64,000 nucleotides of DNA, taken from contig NZ_KB903663.1 in NCBI RefSeq assembly GCF_000379725.1, positions 186,001 to 250,000 on the forward strand, in the 5' to 3' direction. The notes under the pieces are model-generated. The model was given only the letters and a program-made list of their open reading frames with translations. It did no database searches and had not been told where the DNA came from. The translations under genes were made by a program, and so were the position numbers. The stretch's first letter is position 1. Each line of letters begins with the position of its first letter. Shown piece by piece: positions 8,129 to 18,848 of the stretch. Source of the stretch: Cytophaga aurantiaca DSM 3654. Its GTDB lineage: Bacteria; Bacteroidota; Bacteroidia; Cytophagales; Cytophagaceae.

Positions 8129-10297
8129 CTAAAATATTACTTTGAATGTTGTGCCGCGATCTATTTCACTTTCTACTGAAATAGATCCGCCTAAGGTTTC
8201 AACTTGTCTTTTAGTCATATAAAGTCCCACGCCTCTGGAATCTTTATTGACGTGAAATGTTTTATACAGACCAAAAATTTTATGTTTGTGTTTTTCAAGA
8301 TCTATGCCAATACCATTGTCAAATATTGACAAAACTGTTTCCTGCTTTTCTGAAAAATAAGTTTCAATTTTAATGACTGATCTTCTTTCTGAAGACCTGT
8401 ATTTAATAGCATTGCTAAGTAAATTAATGAAAATACTTTGCAGGTATGTAGGTGAATAATATATGGTAGGACAATTAGAAAAATCAACATCAATTTGCAT
8501 ATCTGCTTCTTTAACCTGTCCTGACAAAAGCGTTACAACATTGTTAAACATTTCTTGAAATGAAATAATACATTCATCATCTACAAAATCCTTCTGTATT
8601 TTTAATGATTCTGCTAATACCTGAATGGTAGATAATAAATTAGCGGAAACATGTTTTAAATTCTGAAAATATTCATTTCGCTCTGTTTCATTTTTTGATG
8701 TTTCAAAATAATCCAACAGGATACTTAAATTACTTATCGGCGATCTTAAATTATGTGAAGTAATGTGAGCAAAATCTTCTAATTGTCTGTTTTTAATTTT
8801 AAGATTGTTGAGCGAAATGTATCTATCTGTTACATCTGAATACGAGCACACTACAGCAACCTGTCTTCCGAATTCATCTAATACAGGTTCTGAATTTATA
8901 CTTAACCAAACCACTTCTTTCGAAGGTTTAATCCAACCTAAGGTAATATTTTTATAGGCAAGCCCTGTATATAATGTCCGTATTCCCGGAAATTCATCCA
9001 TAGGAAAAGGTGTAAAGTCTTCCTTGATTGCAACACCTTCACCAAATGAAAAATCATTTCCGGTCAGCACTGCGTTATCATATCCAATGATTGTAGTTGC
9101 AGCAGTATTGTGATCTAATATTTTTCCAACCAGATCAATAATGATGACGCCTTCGCTCATGGCTTCAATAACTGCTTTGTAGCGTTCTTTGGTTTGCCCA
9201 AGTAATGTTTTTAATTCATTTTCTCTGGTGATGTCCAAAACAACACCTGTCATTCTAACTGGCATTCCTTTTAGGCGATCAACTTTTCCTTTGCAGAATA
9301 ATAAGCGCTTTGATTTATCGGAAAGATAAATAGAATGCTCGTATGAAAAATTTCCATGTTCATCCGTCAATGCCTTTTCAATAGCACCTTTTACAGACGC
9401 TCTCTCTTCTTCCGGAATCAGATTTAAATAACTTTCATAATCTCCTTTAAACTCGTCCTTCTGCAAACCAAAAATTTCTAATACATAATCCGACCACACA
9501 ACATTATTCGTTTGAATATCCCATGACCATGTGCCCATGTTACCAGCTTCCATGGATAACGTCAATTGCGCCTCCCGCTGCACCAGTTTGTCTTCAATGC
9601 TTTTTAAAACATCAATGTCCACAACTGTTCCTGAAAATCGCAAAACAGAATCTTCTTTAACAGATTTCGAAGTGAATAATAAATGTTTATATGCGCCGCT
9701 TTTTGTGCGCATCTTCACTTCCAATTTTTCTTCTATAAAATTTGTGTAGGTATCCTTTGTTTCATAAAACGTCTTCATGACATTCATAAAACTTTCTAAA
9801 TGATCCGGATGAATCAGATCAATCATTGTTTGAAATCCCGGTTCTATATCTCCTTTTACATAACCCAGCAAAGCTAAAAACGAATCAGACCACCATGAAT
9901 GGCCATTGTCCGTATCGATCCACACCCATAAGCCAACATTAGCATTTTCTAACGCTGATTTATACTGATATTTCAGCTGATCAATTTTATGAGTTACAAT
10001 GGATGTACGGATTGTAACAGCCGCTACAATTGTATCTGTTTTAATGGGCTGTATGGATAGAACATATGATTTAAATACATCATAAATTACATCTTCCCAA
10101 AATTGATTATTGCCATTTTGAAGCCAGGCTATAATTGGAGTATGGAATCTGGATCCTTTGAAAAGCTGGTCTACATGAATATTCTCAATTGTTTTTTGCG
10201 TAATTAGATTTTCAAAAAGTGTCGTATTTGAATCCGCATATTCACACACACCAAGTTTATTGATATATAGCGTTAAAAAATCAATTGAATAGGACAT
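8129..10297 (-). CDS. Multi-PAS sensor histidine kinase
   Basis: 722 residues, no membrane segments. After a divergent N-terminal sensor region, three PAS/PAC units can be read (near residues 110-235, 240-365 and 370-500; WSDSFLALLGY and WSDYVLEIFGL are typical PAS strands). HisKA carries His515 in TSHNLRSP, and the HATPase domain has NLLSNAIKY, DNGIGI and GVGLYMTKR. Its kinase core closely resembles that of the neighbouring kinase at 6643, so the two may be paralogues sharing the response regulator at 5868. The ligand is unknown. It is divergent from panB. Confidence 0.95.
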   Translation of the reverse strand: MSYSIDFLTLYINKLGVCEYADSNTTLFENLITQKTIENIHVDQLFKGSRFHTPIIAWLQNGNNQFWEDVIYDVFKSYVLSIQPIKTDTIVAAVTIRTSIVTHKIDQLKYQYKSALENANVGLWVWIDTDNGHSWWSDSFLALLGYVKGDIEPGFQTMIDLIHPDHLESFMNVMKTFYETKDTYTNFIEEKLEVKMRTKSGAYKHLLFTSKSVKEDSVLRFSGTVVDIDVLKSIEDKLVQREAQLTLSMEAGNMGTWSWDIQTNNVVWSDYVLEIFGLQKDEFKGDYESYLNLIPEEERASVKGAIEKALTDEHGNFSYEHSIYLSDKSKRLLFCKGKVDRLKGMPVRMTGVVLDITRENELKTLLGQTKERYKAVIEAMSEGVIIIDLVGKILDHNTAATTIIGYDNAVLTGNDFSFGEGVAIKEDFTPFPMDEFPGIRTLYTGLAYKNITLGWIKPSKEVVWLSINSEPVLDEFGRQVAVVCSYSDVTDRYISLNNLKIKNRQLEDFAHITSHNLRSPISNLSILLDYFETSKNETERNEYFQNLKHVSANLLSTIQVLAESLKIQKDFVDDECIISFQEMFNNVVTLLSGQVKEADMQIDVDFSNCPTIYYSPTYLQSIFINLLSNAIKYRSSERRSVIKIETYFSEKQETVLSIFDNGIGIDLEKHKHKIFGLYKTFHVNKDSRGVGLYMTKRQVETLGGSISVESEIDRGTTFKVIF

Positions 10298-10410
10298 ATT
10301 CTAAAGTTAGAATTAAAAAAGCGGTTGAAGTAAAAACAATATGTTCTAGTAATAATAACTTATTGATTGAAAAAATAATAGTAATTTTATAAAAATATAA
10401 GAAATACTGT

Positions 10411-11229
10411 ATGTCCACTGCAAAAAGTGATATTAAAAAAGTAACGACACACCAACTTCAGGAAATGAAGAATCGTGGTGAAAAAATATCGATGTTAACA
10501 GCCTATGATTATTCAATGGCTCGAATACTTGATGCTGCGGGTGTTGATGTAATTCTTGTTGGTGATTCGGCATCGAATGTAATGGCAGGTCATGAAACTA
10601 CATTACCGATCACACTGGATCAAATGATATACCATGCTTCATCTGTAATCCGTGCAATCAACAGAGCATTGGTCGTTGTTGATCTTCCTTTTGGTTCTTA
10701 TCAAGGAAATTCGTCAGAAGCATTGCGAAGTGCCATCCGAATCATGAAAGAATCCGGAGCACATGCAGTTAAAATGGAAGGTGGAGTTGAAATTAAAGAA
10801 TCTGTATTACGGATCATCAGTGCCGGTATACCCGTAATGGGGCACCTTGGACTTATGCCGCAATCCATATATAAATTTGGCACCTATGTAGTAAGAGCCA
10901 AAGAAGAAGAAGAAGCAAACAAACTTATTTCAGATGCTCAGATATTAGAAGCCAGCGGTTGCTTTGGTTTGGTGCTTGAAAAAATTCCTGCATCCTTATC
11001 AAAAATTGTAACGGGGCAACTACAAATACCTACCATCGGGATTGGTGCAGGTGCAGACGTAGATGGACAGGTGCTGGTAACACATGATCTGTTAGGTATC
11101 AACAATGAATTTCATCCGCGCTTTTTGAGAACATACGCCAATCTGCAATCTGTAATCAGTACAGCAGTTACATCCTATATTGAAGACGTTAAGTCAAAAG
11201 ACTTTCCAAACGCAAACGAATGTTACTAG
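10411..11229 (+). CDS. panB: 3-methyl-2-oxobutanoate hydroxymethyltransferase
   Basis: 272 residues, normal length. PanB transfers a hydroxymethyl group from methylene-tetrahydrofolate to 2-oxoisovalerate, giving ketopantoate, the first step to pantothenate and coenzyme A. Family signatures are [25 protein letters not shown] with the metal-binding Asp, [10 protein letters not shown], and the [11 protein letters not shown] loop. The C-terminal [15 protein letters not shown] and HDLLG are also typical. Its end overlaps the start of the pseudouridine synthase gene by 10 nt, so the two are co-translated; that pairing is probably organisational rather than metabolic. Confidence 0.97.
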   Translation: MSTAKSDIKKVTTHQLQEMKNRGEKISMLTAYDYSMARILDAAGVDVILVGDSASNVMAGHETTLPITLDQMIYHASSVIRAINRALVVVDLPFGSYQGNSSEALRSAIRIMKESGAHAVKMEGGVEIKESVLRIISAGIPVMGHLGLMPQSIYKFGTYVVRAKEEEEANKLISDAQILEASGCFGLVLEKIPASLSKIVTGQLQIPTIGIGAGADVDGQVLVTHDLLGINNEFHPRFLRTYANLQSVISTAVTSYIEDVKSKDFPNANECY

Positions 11230-11945
11230 ATTCTACAGAACCTTCTTTTGATCCGATTGACGAGTTTGAAAAATTTTTCACACTTGTTTTTGAAGACAAT
11301 CATTTGATTGCAGTAAATAAAAAGAATGGCGTGTTGGTCCAAGGAGATGAGACGGGTGATACACCACTTTCCGAGCACGTAAAAGAGTACCTTAAAAAAA
11401 AATACAATAAGCCCGGCAATGTATTTGCTGGTGTTATTCATCGCATTGACAGACCTGTAAGCGGCCTTGTTCTGCTTGCTAAAACATCCAAGGCATTGGA
11501 GCGGATGAATAAACAGTTTGCAGATAAAAAAATACAAAAAACATATTTGATGATTACAGGTACAAAACCTGCTAATCCTTCCGGCAAACTTGTACATTGG
11601 TTAACAAAAGATTCCAAACGAAACATTGCCAAAGCGCACAAAACCGAAGTCAAAGAAAGTAAGTATTGCGAGCTCTCCTATACATTATTAAAATCAAGTG
11701 ACCGGTATTTTTTAATTGAAGTGAAACCCATTACCGGAAGGTCACATCAGATCCGCTGTCAGATGGCAAGCATTGGTTGCATTATTAAAGGCGATTTAAA
11801 GTACGGTGCGCCACGCAGCAACCCGGATGGTGGTATTTGCTTACATTCTTACAAACTCTCCTTTGAGCATCCTGTAACAGGCGAAAAAATGAATTTAAAA
11901 GCTCCAACTCCCAGTGATGCACTTTGGAATGCGTTAAACTCTTAA
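11220..11945 (+). CDS. RluA-family pseudouridine synthase
   Basis: 241 residues without an S4 domain. The RluA motif II appears as [16 protein letters not shown] with catalytic Asp77. The order of family motifs is normal: [16 protein letters not shown] early, YLMITG in the middle and [13 protein letters not shown] late. It isomerises uridine to pseudouridine in rRNA or tRNA; the target base cannot be assigned. The ATG overlaps the panB stop region. A strong terminator follows. Confidence 0.93.
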   Translation: MLLDSTEPSFDPIDEFEKFFTLVFEDNHLIAVNKKNGVLVQGDETGDTPLSEHVKEYLKKKYNKPGNVFAGVIHRIDRPVSGLVLLAKTSKALERMNKQFADKKIQKTYLMITGTKPANPSGKLVHWLTKDSKRNIAKAHKTEVKESKYCELSYTLLKSSDRYFLIEVKPITGRSHQIRCQMASIGCIIKGDLKYGAPRSNPDGGICLHSYKLSFEHPVTGEKMNLKAPTPSDALWNALNS

Positions 11946-11953
11946 ATACATTA

Positions 11954-12010
11954 TACTTATAAAGCAGAAAGGCCTTCCTATAATAGGAAGGCCTTTCTGC
12001 TTTATAAGTA
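11954..12010. terminator. Bidirectional intrinsic terminator
   Basis: A perfect stem of about 27 bp (11954-11980 with 11984-12010) with a tiny loop and a GC core AAGGCCTTCCTA. It lies between the convergent pseudouridine synthase and giant adhesin genes. Confidence 0.93.
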
Positions 12011-12023
12011 ATTCCAATCGGAA

Positions 12024-15000
12024 TTAGTTGTTTTTATTTCCAAGAATCTGCAACCAGCTTTTGTATTCTTTGTTGCCACAGCTAGATGTGATGTGGTAAT
12101 AATACACACCGTCTGTTAAATCTTTTGGTACCCAGTTGTTATCATAATTGTTTGCTTCGTACACTTTAGCTCCCCAACGGTTCACTACTTCGATATGCGA
12201 ACCTTCTTTGATGATTGCCATGCCTGTTACTTTATCTTTCAGGATAAATATATCATTCATGTTGTCACCATTCGGAGTGATCAAGTTTGGAATATTCAAA
12301 TCCTGACCTTCTACTGCATGAACCTTAACATCTTTAGCATCTGTTTGACAACCTGTATTCACGTTATCTATAACATACACTGTATAGGTTGTTTCACCAC
12401 CTGCCGGAGGTTGTACAGTAACATTTCCATTCGAACCTGTTGAAGAATAAGATCCATCTAAACTCACCCATACATAAGAATAGTTCCCAGAACCACCTAC
12501 CGCAGAAGCAGTCAAATCTCTGTTTGTAAGAACACATAATGTATCTTTCGGGCCATCTGCAGTAACGATAAATCCTGTAAGACCTGCAGTTACAACAACA
12601 TCATCTGATGGTTCAGCACCACACGCACCTGATATTTTATATGTAAATGTATATACAGTACCATCAACTAAATTACTTGCATTTGCAGTACCCGGAGTTG
12701 AACCAGGAGTAATTACAGCTGTATTAGGTGATACCGTCCATGTACCTGTACCATTTGCAGGAATGTTACCTACCAATGTTGCTGTACCTGAACATGAATA
12801 GAAATCATTACCTACTGCTACCGGTGAGTTATCCGGATTGATTGTGATCGAAGTACTTGCGCTTGGTAAACTTGCACAAGAAGAAGTGCTTGTATATACT
12901 ACCGTATATGAACCTGCAGTAGACACCGTCAATGGATTTGCATTCCCAAGAGAGGTATTTCCATTGAACCATTCAACCGTTCCGCCTGTAAACCCAGTAG
13001 CGCTTGCAGTTAAATCAACAGATTGATTTGAACAGAATGCTGTTGGACCAGAAGGTGTAATTGTTGCAACCGGCTTTGGATCAACACTAACTGTGTATGT
13101 AAATGCTGTACCTGAACAAGAACCTGTTGTAGAAGTTGGTGTAATGATGTAATCAACACTAACTGCTGCATTCGTTGAATTCGTTAATGCCTCTGTGATT
13201 GGGCTTGAAGAACCTGATCCTGGCTGATTATTATCTATGCCGGTTACCACTGCTCTTGTCCAAGTGAAGCTTGAAGGAACATTACCTGTAATTGTATAAT
13301 TCTGTGCTACTCCACTACATACTGAACCTGTAGCAGATGATGAAACTTGAGGAGTCGGATTGACAGTTACTGTTACAGTAAATGTTGCTCCATCACATGA
13401 ACCGGATTTTGGCGTTACTGTATAAACTACTGTAGCAGCTGTTGTACCAGTATTTGTTAATGTCTGACTGATTGATGTCTGAGCAGTTGATTGTGCTGAC
13501 GCGCCAGACACTGTACCTGTAATAACAGGAGTAGCCCATGTATATGTTGTACCCGATGGAACATTTGCTGGCGTTACACTAAATGAAGTACCGCTACAAA
13601 TTGCATCCGGTGTCTGATCCGCTACTGTTGCATTCGGGTTAACAGTTACGCCAACTGTAAATGATGCACCAGCACATGTACCTGACAATGGAGTTACTGT
13701 ATAAACTACTATTGCAACTGTTGTTCCATTGTTTGTTAATGTCTGACTGATGGATGTCTGAGCTGTGCCTTGTGCAGTAGCACCGGATACTGAACCCGTA
13801 ATACTAGGAGTTCCCCATGTATAAGTTGTACCTGCTGGAACGTTTGTTGGTGTAACCGTAAACGCTGTTCCGCTACAGATTGCAGCTGGTGTCTGAGTTG
13901 CAACTGTTGCATTCGGATTAACCGTTACTGTTACAGTAAATGTTGATCCTGAACATGTACCTGATACTGGAGTTACTGTATACACAACTGTTGCATCCGT
14001 TGTACCATTGTTTATTAATGTCTGACTGATTGATGTCTGAGCTGTACCTTGTGCTGTAGCCCCAGATACTGAACCTGTGATAACAGGAGCAGACCATGTA
14101 TAGGTTGTACCTGACGGAACCGGTGATGGGGTTACACTGAATGCTGTTCCGCTACAAATTGCAGCAGGCGTTTGATTTGTAACTGTTGCTTTTGGATTAA
14201 CCGTTACTGTTACAGTAAATGTTGAACCCGTACATGTACCTGATACTGGTGTCACTGTATAAACTACAGTTGCATCTGTTGTACCGTTGTTTGTTAGTGT
14301 CTGACTGATTGATGTCTGAGCTGTGCCTTGTGCAGTAGCACCAGACACTGAACCTGTAATAACCGGTGCTCCCCATGTATATGTTGTACCTGCAGGAACT
14401 GGTGATGGGGTTACACTGAATGCTGTTCCACTACAAATTGCTGCCGGCGTTTGATTTGTTACCGTTGCTTTTGGATTAACAGTTACTGTTACTGTAAATG
14501 TTGATCCTGAACATGTACCTGACAATGGTGTTACTGTATAAACTACTGTTGCAGCTGTTGTACCATTATTTGTTATAGTCTGACTGATGGATGTCTGAGC
14601 GGTACCTTGTGCGGTAGCGCCGGATACTGAACCTGTAATAACCGGTGCTCCCCATGTATATGTTGTACCTGCAGGAACTGGTGATGGGGTTACACTGAAT
14701 GAAGCACCACTACAAATTGCAGCTGGCGTTTGATTTGTAACTGTTGCTTTTGGATTAACTGTTACTGTTACCGTGAATGTTGAACCCGTACATGTACCTG
14801 ATACTGGAGTTACAGTATAAACAACTGTTGCAGTCGTTGTACCTGTATTTGTTATGGTCTGACTGATTGATGTCTGAGCGGTACCTTGTGCTGTTGCACC
14901 GGATACCGTACCTCCAGTAACAGTAGGTGCACCCCATGTATATGTAGTACCTGCAGGAACACCTGTTGGTGTTACACTGAATGCCGTTCCGCTACAAATT

Positions 15001-18000
15001 GCAGCAGGTGTTTGATTTGAAACGCTTGGTACTGGATTAACCGTTACCGTAACAGCAGCAGATGGTGTTGTACTACACGTTGTAGTAGAACTATATTTTA
15101 CAACGTAAGAACCGGATACAGATGCTATCAATGTTGTTGTATTTCCACCAATTGCAACACCATCTTTTTCCCAAGCATATGTTTCGGTACCTGAACCGCC
15201 AACGATGTTAGCAGTTAATGTTACTGAACCACCTGCGCAGAATGCTAATGGGGAACCTGTAATTGTTACTGAAGTTGGATTTTGACAAAGTGTATAACAC
15301 TGAGAAAATTCTGAAGAGTTATGCGCAGTTGAAGTACTGCTTGATTGATGTGCAATTGCTGTATAGGTTTTTGTTTTATCAAAACCAGCAGCTACATCAA
15401 ATAAGTATGGAGAGGTTCCTCCATTTATAAATGTTTTACCTTGTAAACGTGTAGGGTCTGAAGGACAGGTTGCACAACCATCCGTTTCATAAACCTCTAT
15501 ATATGTTCCACCAGTCCAGGTAATTCCTGTTTGCGTACCCGCAATTGTCGGTGCGGAATAATTATTATTACCACCAGCAAGTACAATACCTCTGCCAACG
15601 TTACAACTGAATGAGTTTTTATGAATAGCGTTATTTATTGAAGTACCACCACTTACAATCACACCATTTGCTCCGTTTGTATTGATTGTATTTGTTCCAA
15701 TAATGTTTGATGCAGAAGCTGCTGCCAGCGAAATACCATTTGACGTATTTGAATTGATCGTATTCAATTGAATCGTATTTGAAGAAGATGCTGTTAAAGC
15801 AATACCGTTTGAAGCATTTGTGTTGATTGTGTTGCTTGAAATCGTATTCGAAGAAGCACTTGATAAGAAAATACCATTTACTGAGTTTGCTGTAATGGTG
15901 TTCGAAGAAATTGTATTTGTAGTCGTACCGGTTAATGAAATACCATTTTGGTCGTTACCTGAAATCGTATTAGATGTAATTGTTGTTTTACTCACATTTA
16001 CAATTTCAATACCTTGAAGCGTGTTACCAAAACTTCCTGAACCTGCAGAATTTGTACCGATCTTATTCCCAACAATATTGTTTGCTGTACCTGCAGTGAT
16101 TGCAGTTGCATTACTTATGTAAATACCACTTTGCTGATTCGAAGAAATCGTGTTCGCTTGATTTGCTCCTGTACCACCAATTGTGTTGTTGAATGGGAAC
16201 ACGGTTCCTTGAGCACCCATGTCAATTAATACACCAAAAGAAGTGTTCGGTTTAGCAGTCGTACCTGTCGGGTCCAAACCGATGATGTTGTTGTAGATCG
16301 TGTTTCCATTAGGTGCAGTAGCACCTGCTGTTACAGAATTTGTTTCAATGCTGATACCAAGTTTATTGCCTGAAATCACGTTACCGCCATTTGCTACTGC
16401 TGTACCGATTTTGTTGTTCGTTACACCCATTTGCAAACCGATACCACCACCTTCAGTAAGGCCTGTACGTACACCGTTACCTGCTACTGTATTTGTTGGT
16501 GTAAGACCAATTACGTTACCAGCGATTGTGTTATTTGTCGCAGGAACATATGTTGCACCAAAATCTACCTGAAGGAAAATACCCCATGTGTTGTTACAGA
16601 TGTAGTTAGGTACACCTGCAGTACCAATATTATTTGTAGCAGCACCTTGTATCTCGATACCATTTGCATTATTACCCAATGCAGTTAAACCATCTGCACC
16701 TAAACCAATGTAGTTACCTGATACAGTGTTTACAGAAGTGTTTGCATATTGTAAAAGTAAACCAGGACCGCTAACCATACCAGATGGACTTGGAGAACCG
16801 CCATTACATGTTGATGTATTATCGTTTGCTTTCCATAAATAACCGTTACCGGAAATGATGTTACGATCATTCGCTGTATTGCCACCACCAATGATGTTGT
16901 TTTGAGAAGTACCGCTACCTACACCACCAACAGAAACTATTTTAATACCCCCTGCTCTGTTACCAAATACATTTCCTGTACCGCTGGAATTACCTGTAAC
17001 ATCTGTACCAATATAATTACCTTTAAATGTTGAGTTGCCTACACTTTCTGCGTAAATACCGAATTGGTTGTAATCACTAAAACCGCCATCACAAGTTTGT
17101 TGCCAGTTGTTGTGTTTTGCACCTCCATTACCGGAAATAATATTTCTTTCATTTGCAAGCGTACCACCATCATAACCAATTACAAAACCTGTACCTCCCT
17201 GAATAAAAATACCTGTAGCCTCATTGCTGAATGAAAGTGAAGGTGTTGTGCTATTATAAGCTGCAGTACCTGCCGCGTTTGTACCAATCTTATTCCCTTT
17301 GATTTTTGTATTGTTACACCAGTTTTCCAAATGTATACCAGAACCTGTTGCTCCGGCAATTACATTTCGATCGATTACTGAGTTAATAGCATCATTCATG
17401 TAGATGTTTGAATGTGCCAATGGCATTTTAGTTGTTTGGTTACCGTTTCCTAATTTAACAGTACCTGTTGCATCAATACCAAAATAGTTATTTACAACCT
17501 GTGTTGCACCAACATCTCTTACAAGTAATGCTGGTACCCGTACACCTGCGCCTGCATTTGTTTTTTGTGCACAACCAACAAAAATACATCTTTCGCTGTT
17601 GTTTGAGAATGTAGTTAAGCCGTTTGGAAGCGTCGTTCCCAAACCACCGACAATATTAGCTGCTGTATTTGCCGCAGCTGTACTTAGCCCACCTTTTTCA
17701 ATAAATACACCAGCCTGGTTAATACCATTTACAATAGCAGTACCTGTAGCGTCTGAACCAAAATAACAGCCTTTTACAGTACCATTGATTACACCATTAA
17801 AATGAATTCCGTAATCTAAATTCTGAAATACAAGGCCATAAATAACCGGGGCAACTGTTGCATTGAATACCATTTGGTTATTTAATGTACCGCCACTTCT
17901 AATGATAACATCCGGACCATCAAGACCATCTACAAAACCGTTGATAGTAATACCATTATGATTTCCTGCATTGATCTGCAAATCACTGTTGATCGTGATT

Positions 18001-18200
18001 GTCATAGCAGTGCTGAAAATAATTGTGTGGGGACCAACAGCAGTAGCAGCTGCCTGATTGATACAATATCTTAAATCACCTGTTGTACCTGTTCCCGTAC
18101 CCGCATCTGTATTACTGTTTACAGTAAATGTAGTGGGCGCTGCCTGCGAAGCAAACACAATTGAAAAAATCGAAACTAAGATTAATATGAGCCTTTTCAT
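12024..18200 (-). CDS. Giant T9SS type B surface protein: beta-helix plus tandem PKD/Ig-like repeats
   Basis: 2058 residues. A signal peptide (to about residue 20) is followed by a parallel beta-helix region up to about residue 965, rich in turns such as NTISSNTI and GNYIG. Next is an Ig-like domain (about 970-1047), then six nearly identical 93-residue repeats (about 1048-1605) each containing QTPAAICSG, TTYTWG and VVYTVTP. A diverged seventh unit and two or three further Ig/PKD-like domains follow. The last 85 residues (NLITPNGDNMNDIF, VVNRWGAKVYE, DGVYYY) form a gliding-type T9SS type B sorting domain. The protein should be exported by T9SS and act at the cell surface in adhesion or polysaccharide contact. 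No catalytic motif was identified; polysaccharide lyase activity of the beta-helix cannot be excluded. Confidence 0.92.
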   Translation of the reverse strand: MKRLILILVSIFSIVFASQAAPTTFTVNSNTDAGTGTGTTGDLRYCINQAAATAVGPHTIIFSTAMTITINSDLQINAGNHNGITINGFVDGLDGPDVIIRSGGTLNNQMVFNATVAPVIYGLVFQNLDYGIHFNGVINGTVKGCYFGSDATGTAIVNGINQAGVFIEKGGLSTAAANTAANIVGGLGTTLPNGLTTFSNNSERCIFVGCAQKTNAGAGVRVPALLVRDVGATQVVNNYFGIDATGTVKLGNGNQTTKMPLAHSNIYMNDAINSVIDRNVIAGATGSGIHLENWCNNTKIKGNKIGTNAAGTAAYNSTTPSLSFSNEATGIFIQGGTGFVIGYDGGTLANERNIISGNGGAKHNNWQQTCDGGFSDYNQFGIYAESVGNSTFKGNYIGTDVTGNSSGTGNVFGNRAGGIKIVSVGGVGSGTSQNNIIGGGNTANDRNIISGNGYLWKANDNTSTCNGGSPSPSGMVSGPGLLLQYANTSVNTVSGNYIGLGADGLTALGNNANGIEIQGAATNNIGTAGVPNYICNNTWGIFLQVDFGATYVPATNNTIAGNVIGLTPTNTVAGNGVRTGLTEGGGIGLQMGVTNNKIGTAVANGGNVISGNKLGISIETNSVTAGATAPNGNTIYNNIIGLDPTGTTAKPNTSFGVLIDMGAQGTVFPFNNTIGGTGANQANTISSNQQSGIYISNATAITAGTANNIVGNKIGTNSAGSGSFGNTLQGIEIVNVSKTTITSNTISGNDQNGISLTGTTTNTISSNTITANSVNGIFLSSASSNTISSNTINTNASNGIALTASSSNTIQLNTINSNTSNGISLAAASASNIIGTNTINTNGANGVIVSGGTSINNAIHKNSFSCNVGRGIVLAGGNNNYSAPTIAGTQTGITWTGGTYIEVYETDGCATCPSDPTRLQGKTFINGGTSPYLFDVAAGFDKTKTYTAIAHQSSSTSTAHNSSEFSQCYTLCQNPTSVTITGSPLAFCAGGSVTLTANIVGGSGTETYAWEKDGVAIGGNTTTLIASVSGSYVVKYSSTTTCSTTPSAAVTVTVNPVPSVSNQTPAAICSGTAFSVTPTGVPAGTTYTWGAPTVTGGTVSGATAQGTAQTSISQTITNTGTTTATVVYTVTPVSGTCTGSTFTVTVTVNPKATVTNQTPAAICSGASFSVTPSPVPAGTTYTWGAPVITGSVSGATAQGTAQTSISQTITNNGTTAATVVYTVTPLSGTCSGSTFTVTVTVNPKATVTNQTPAAICSGTAFSVTPSPVPAGTTYTWGAPVITGSVSGATAQGTAQTSISQTLTNNGTTDATVVYTVTPVSGTCTGSTFTVTVTVNPKATVTNQTPAAICSGTAFSVTPSPVPSGTTYTWSAPVITGSVSGATAQGTAQTSISQTLINNGTTDATVVYTVTPVSGTCSGSTFTVTVTVNPNATVATQTPAAICSGTAFTVTPTNVPAGTTYTWGTPSITGSVSGATAQGTAQTSISQTLTNNGTTVAIVVYTVTPLSGTCAGASFTVGVTVNPNATVADQTPDAICSGTSFSVTPANVPSGTTYTWATPVITGTVSGASAQSTAQTSISQTLTNTGTTAATVVYTVTPKSGSCDGATFTVTVTVNPTPQVSSSATGSVCSGVAQNYTITGNVPSSFTWTRAVVTGIDNNQPGSGSSSPITEALTNSTNAAVSVDYIITPTSTTGSCSGTAFTYTVSVDPKPVATITPSGPTAFCSNQSVDLTASATGFTGGTVEWFNGNTSLGNANPLTVSTAGSYTVVYTSTSSCASLPSASTSITINPDNSPVAVGNDFYSCSGTATLVGNIPANGTGTWTVSPNTAVITPGSTPGTANASNLVDGTVYTFTYKISGACGAEPSDDVVVTAGLTGFIVTADGPKDTLCVLTNRDLTASAVGGSGNYSYVWVSLDGSYSSTGSNGNVTVQPPAGGETTYTVYVIDNVNTGCQTDAKDVKVHAVEGQDLNIPNLITPNGDNMNDIFILKDKVTGMAIIKEGSHIEVVNRWGAKVYEANNYDNNWVPKDLTDGVYYYHITSSCGNKEYKSWLQILGNKNN
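13364..15040 (-). repeat. Six tandem repeats of about 279 bp inside the giant surface protein gene
   Basis: The marker CTACAAATTGC (one copy has CTACAGATTGC) recurs near 13594, 13873, 14152, 14431, 14710 and 14990, spacing about 279-280 nt, which equals 93 codons. The units stay similar at DNA level, which suggests recent duplication or gene conversion. Confidence 0.85.
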
Positions 18201-18600
18201 AATGTATATATTTTCTAATTAATTAGATAATACTGGTTTTTGGGTATTGATAAAGTGGTATTTAGAGGTCAAATTACATAATTATTATGAATTAGTCCCT
18301 AACCTTACACCAATTATTTATTGATTTAGTACAAATATTTATTCAATTTGTTGTATTAAACTGGCTTTTTAAGAGGTTTGATGAATTGAAAACCAGAATA
18401 TTGCGTCTTTTAAATTAACTTCTTCTTCTTAATACACAAAATGGCCGAAAAAGTAACCATCCCTAGCCCACTTTGAACTATCTTATTTTTTCAATCATTG
18501 TTTCCCTGAAAACTTACGTGAATACAGAATCAAATGTTTGAATTAATTTAAAATATTATATCTCCTGCTTCAAAACAGGATTTTTTTGTAATCTTGCATC
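18201..18600. other. 400-nt divergent intergenic region
   Basis: AT-rich spacer upstream of both the giant surface gene (-) and the 62-residue ORF (+). A short hairpin near 18561-18578 (TCCTGCTT with AACAGGA) followed by a T run sits just before the small ORF and could be an attenuator. Nothing else is recognisable. Confidence 0.4.
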
Positions 18601-18789
18601 ATGACATTTGAAGAGTATTGTATTAAGAAGAAAATTGATTCTGTGGCATTTTTTGCACAAGAACCGGATCGTTGGAACATCTGGAAGGTGGAATTTGAAC
18701 AGATGCACCCAAATTCTTTTACGGAGCAGAAAAAATTTCTGATCAATGAGACCAGAAGGAAGTATTTGTTAGGGGATTCTTCTAAATAA
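18601..18789 (+). CDS. Small conserved-type hypothetical protein
   Basis: 62 residues, charged and soluble, with no leader. It has many aromatic and charged residues (DRWNIWKVEFEQMHPNSF) and a basic tail, consistent with a small folded helical protein. The style resembles short conserved proteins of Bacteroidota, but I cannot name a family. A TTTTGTAATCTTGC stretch just upstream resembles a short-leader promoter. Coding character looks real because composition and codon use fit the neighbours; function unknown. Confidence 0.65.
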   Translation: MTFEEYCIKKKIDSVAFFAQEPDRWNIWKVEFEQMHPNSFTEQKKFLINETRRKYLLGDSSK

Positions 18790-18848
18790 AGTTAGACATA
18801 AACAGTTCTCCTCTCTTAATTCAATCCATCTTTCTTTTTTATTCTTAT

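Noticed and set aside
13364-15040. CRISPR-like regular repeats
   Set aside because: Spacing is about 279 nt with no unique spacers, and the repeats are coding in one long frame.
16300-16688. Plus-strand frames opposite the giant surface gene
   Set aside because: They are shadows of repetitive beta-helix coding sequence on the other strand.
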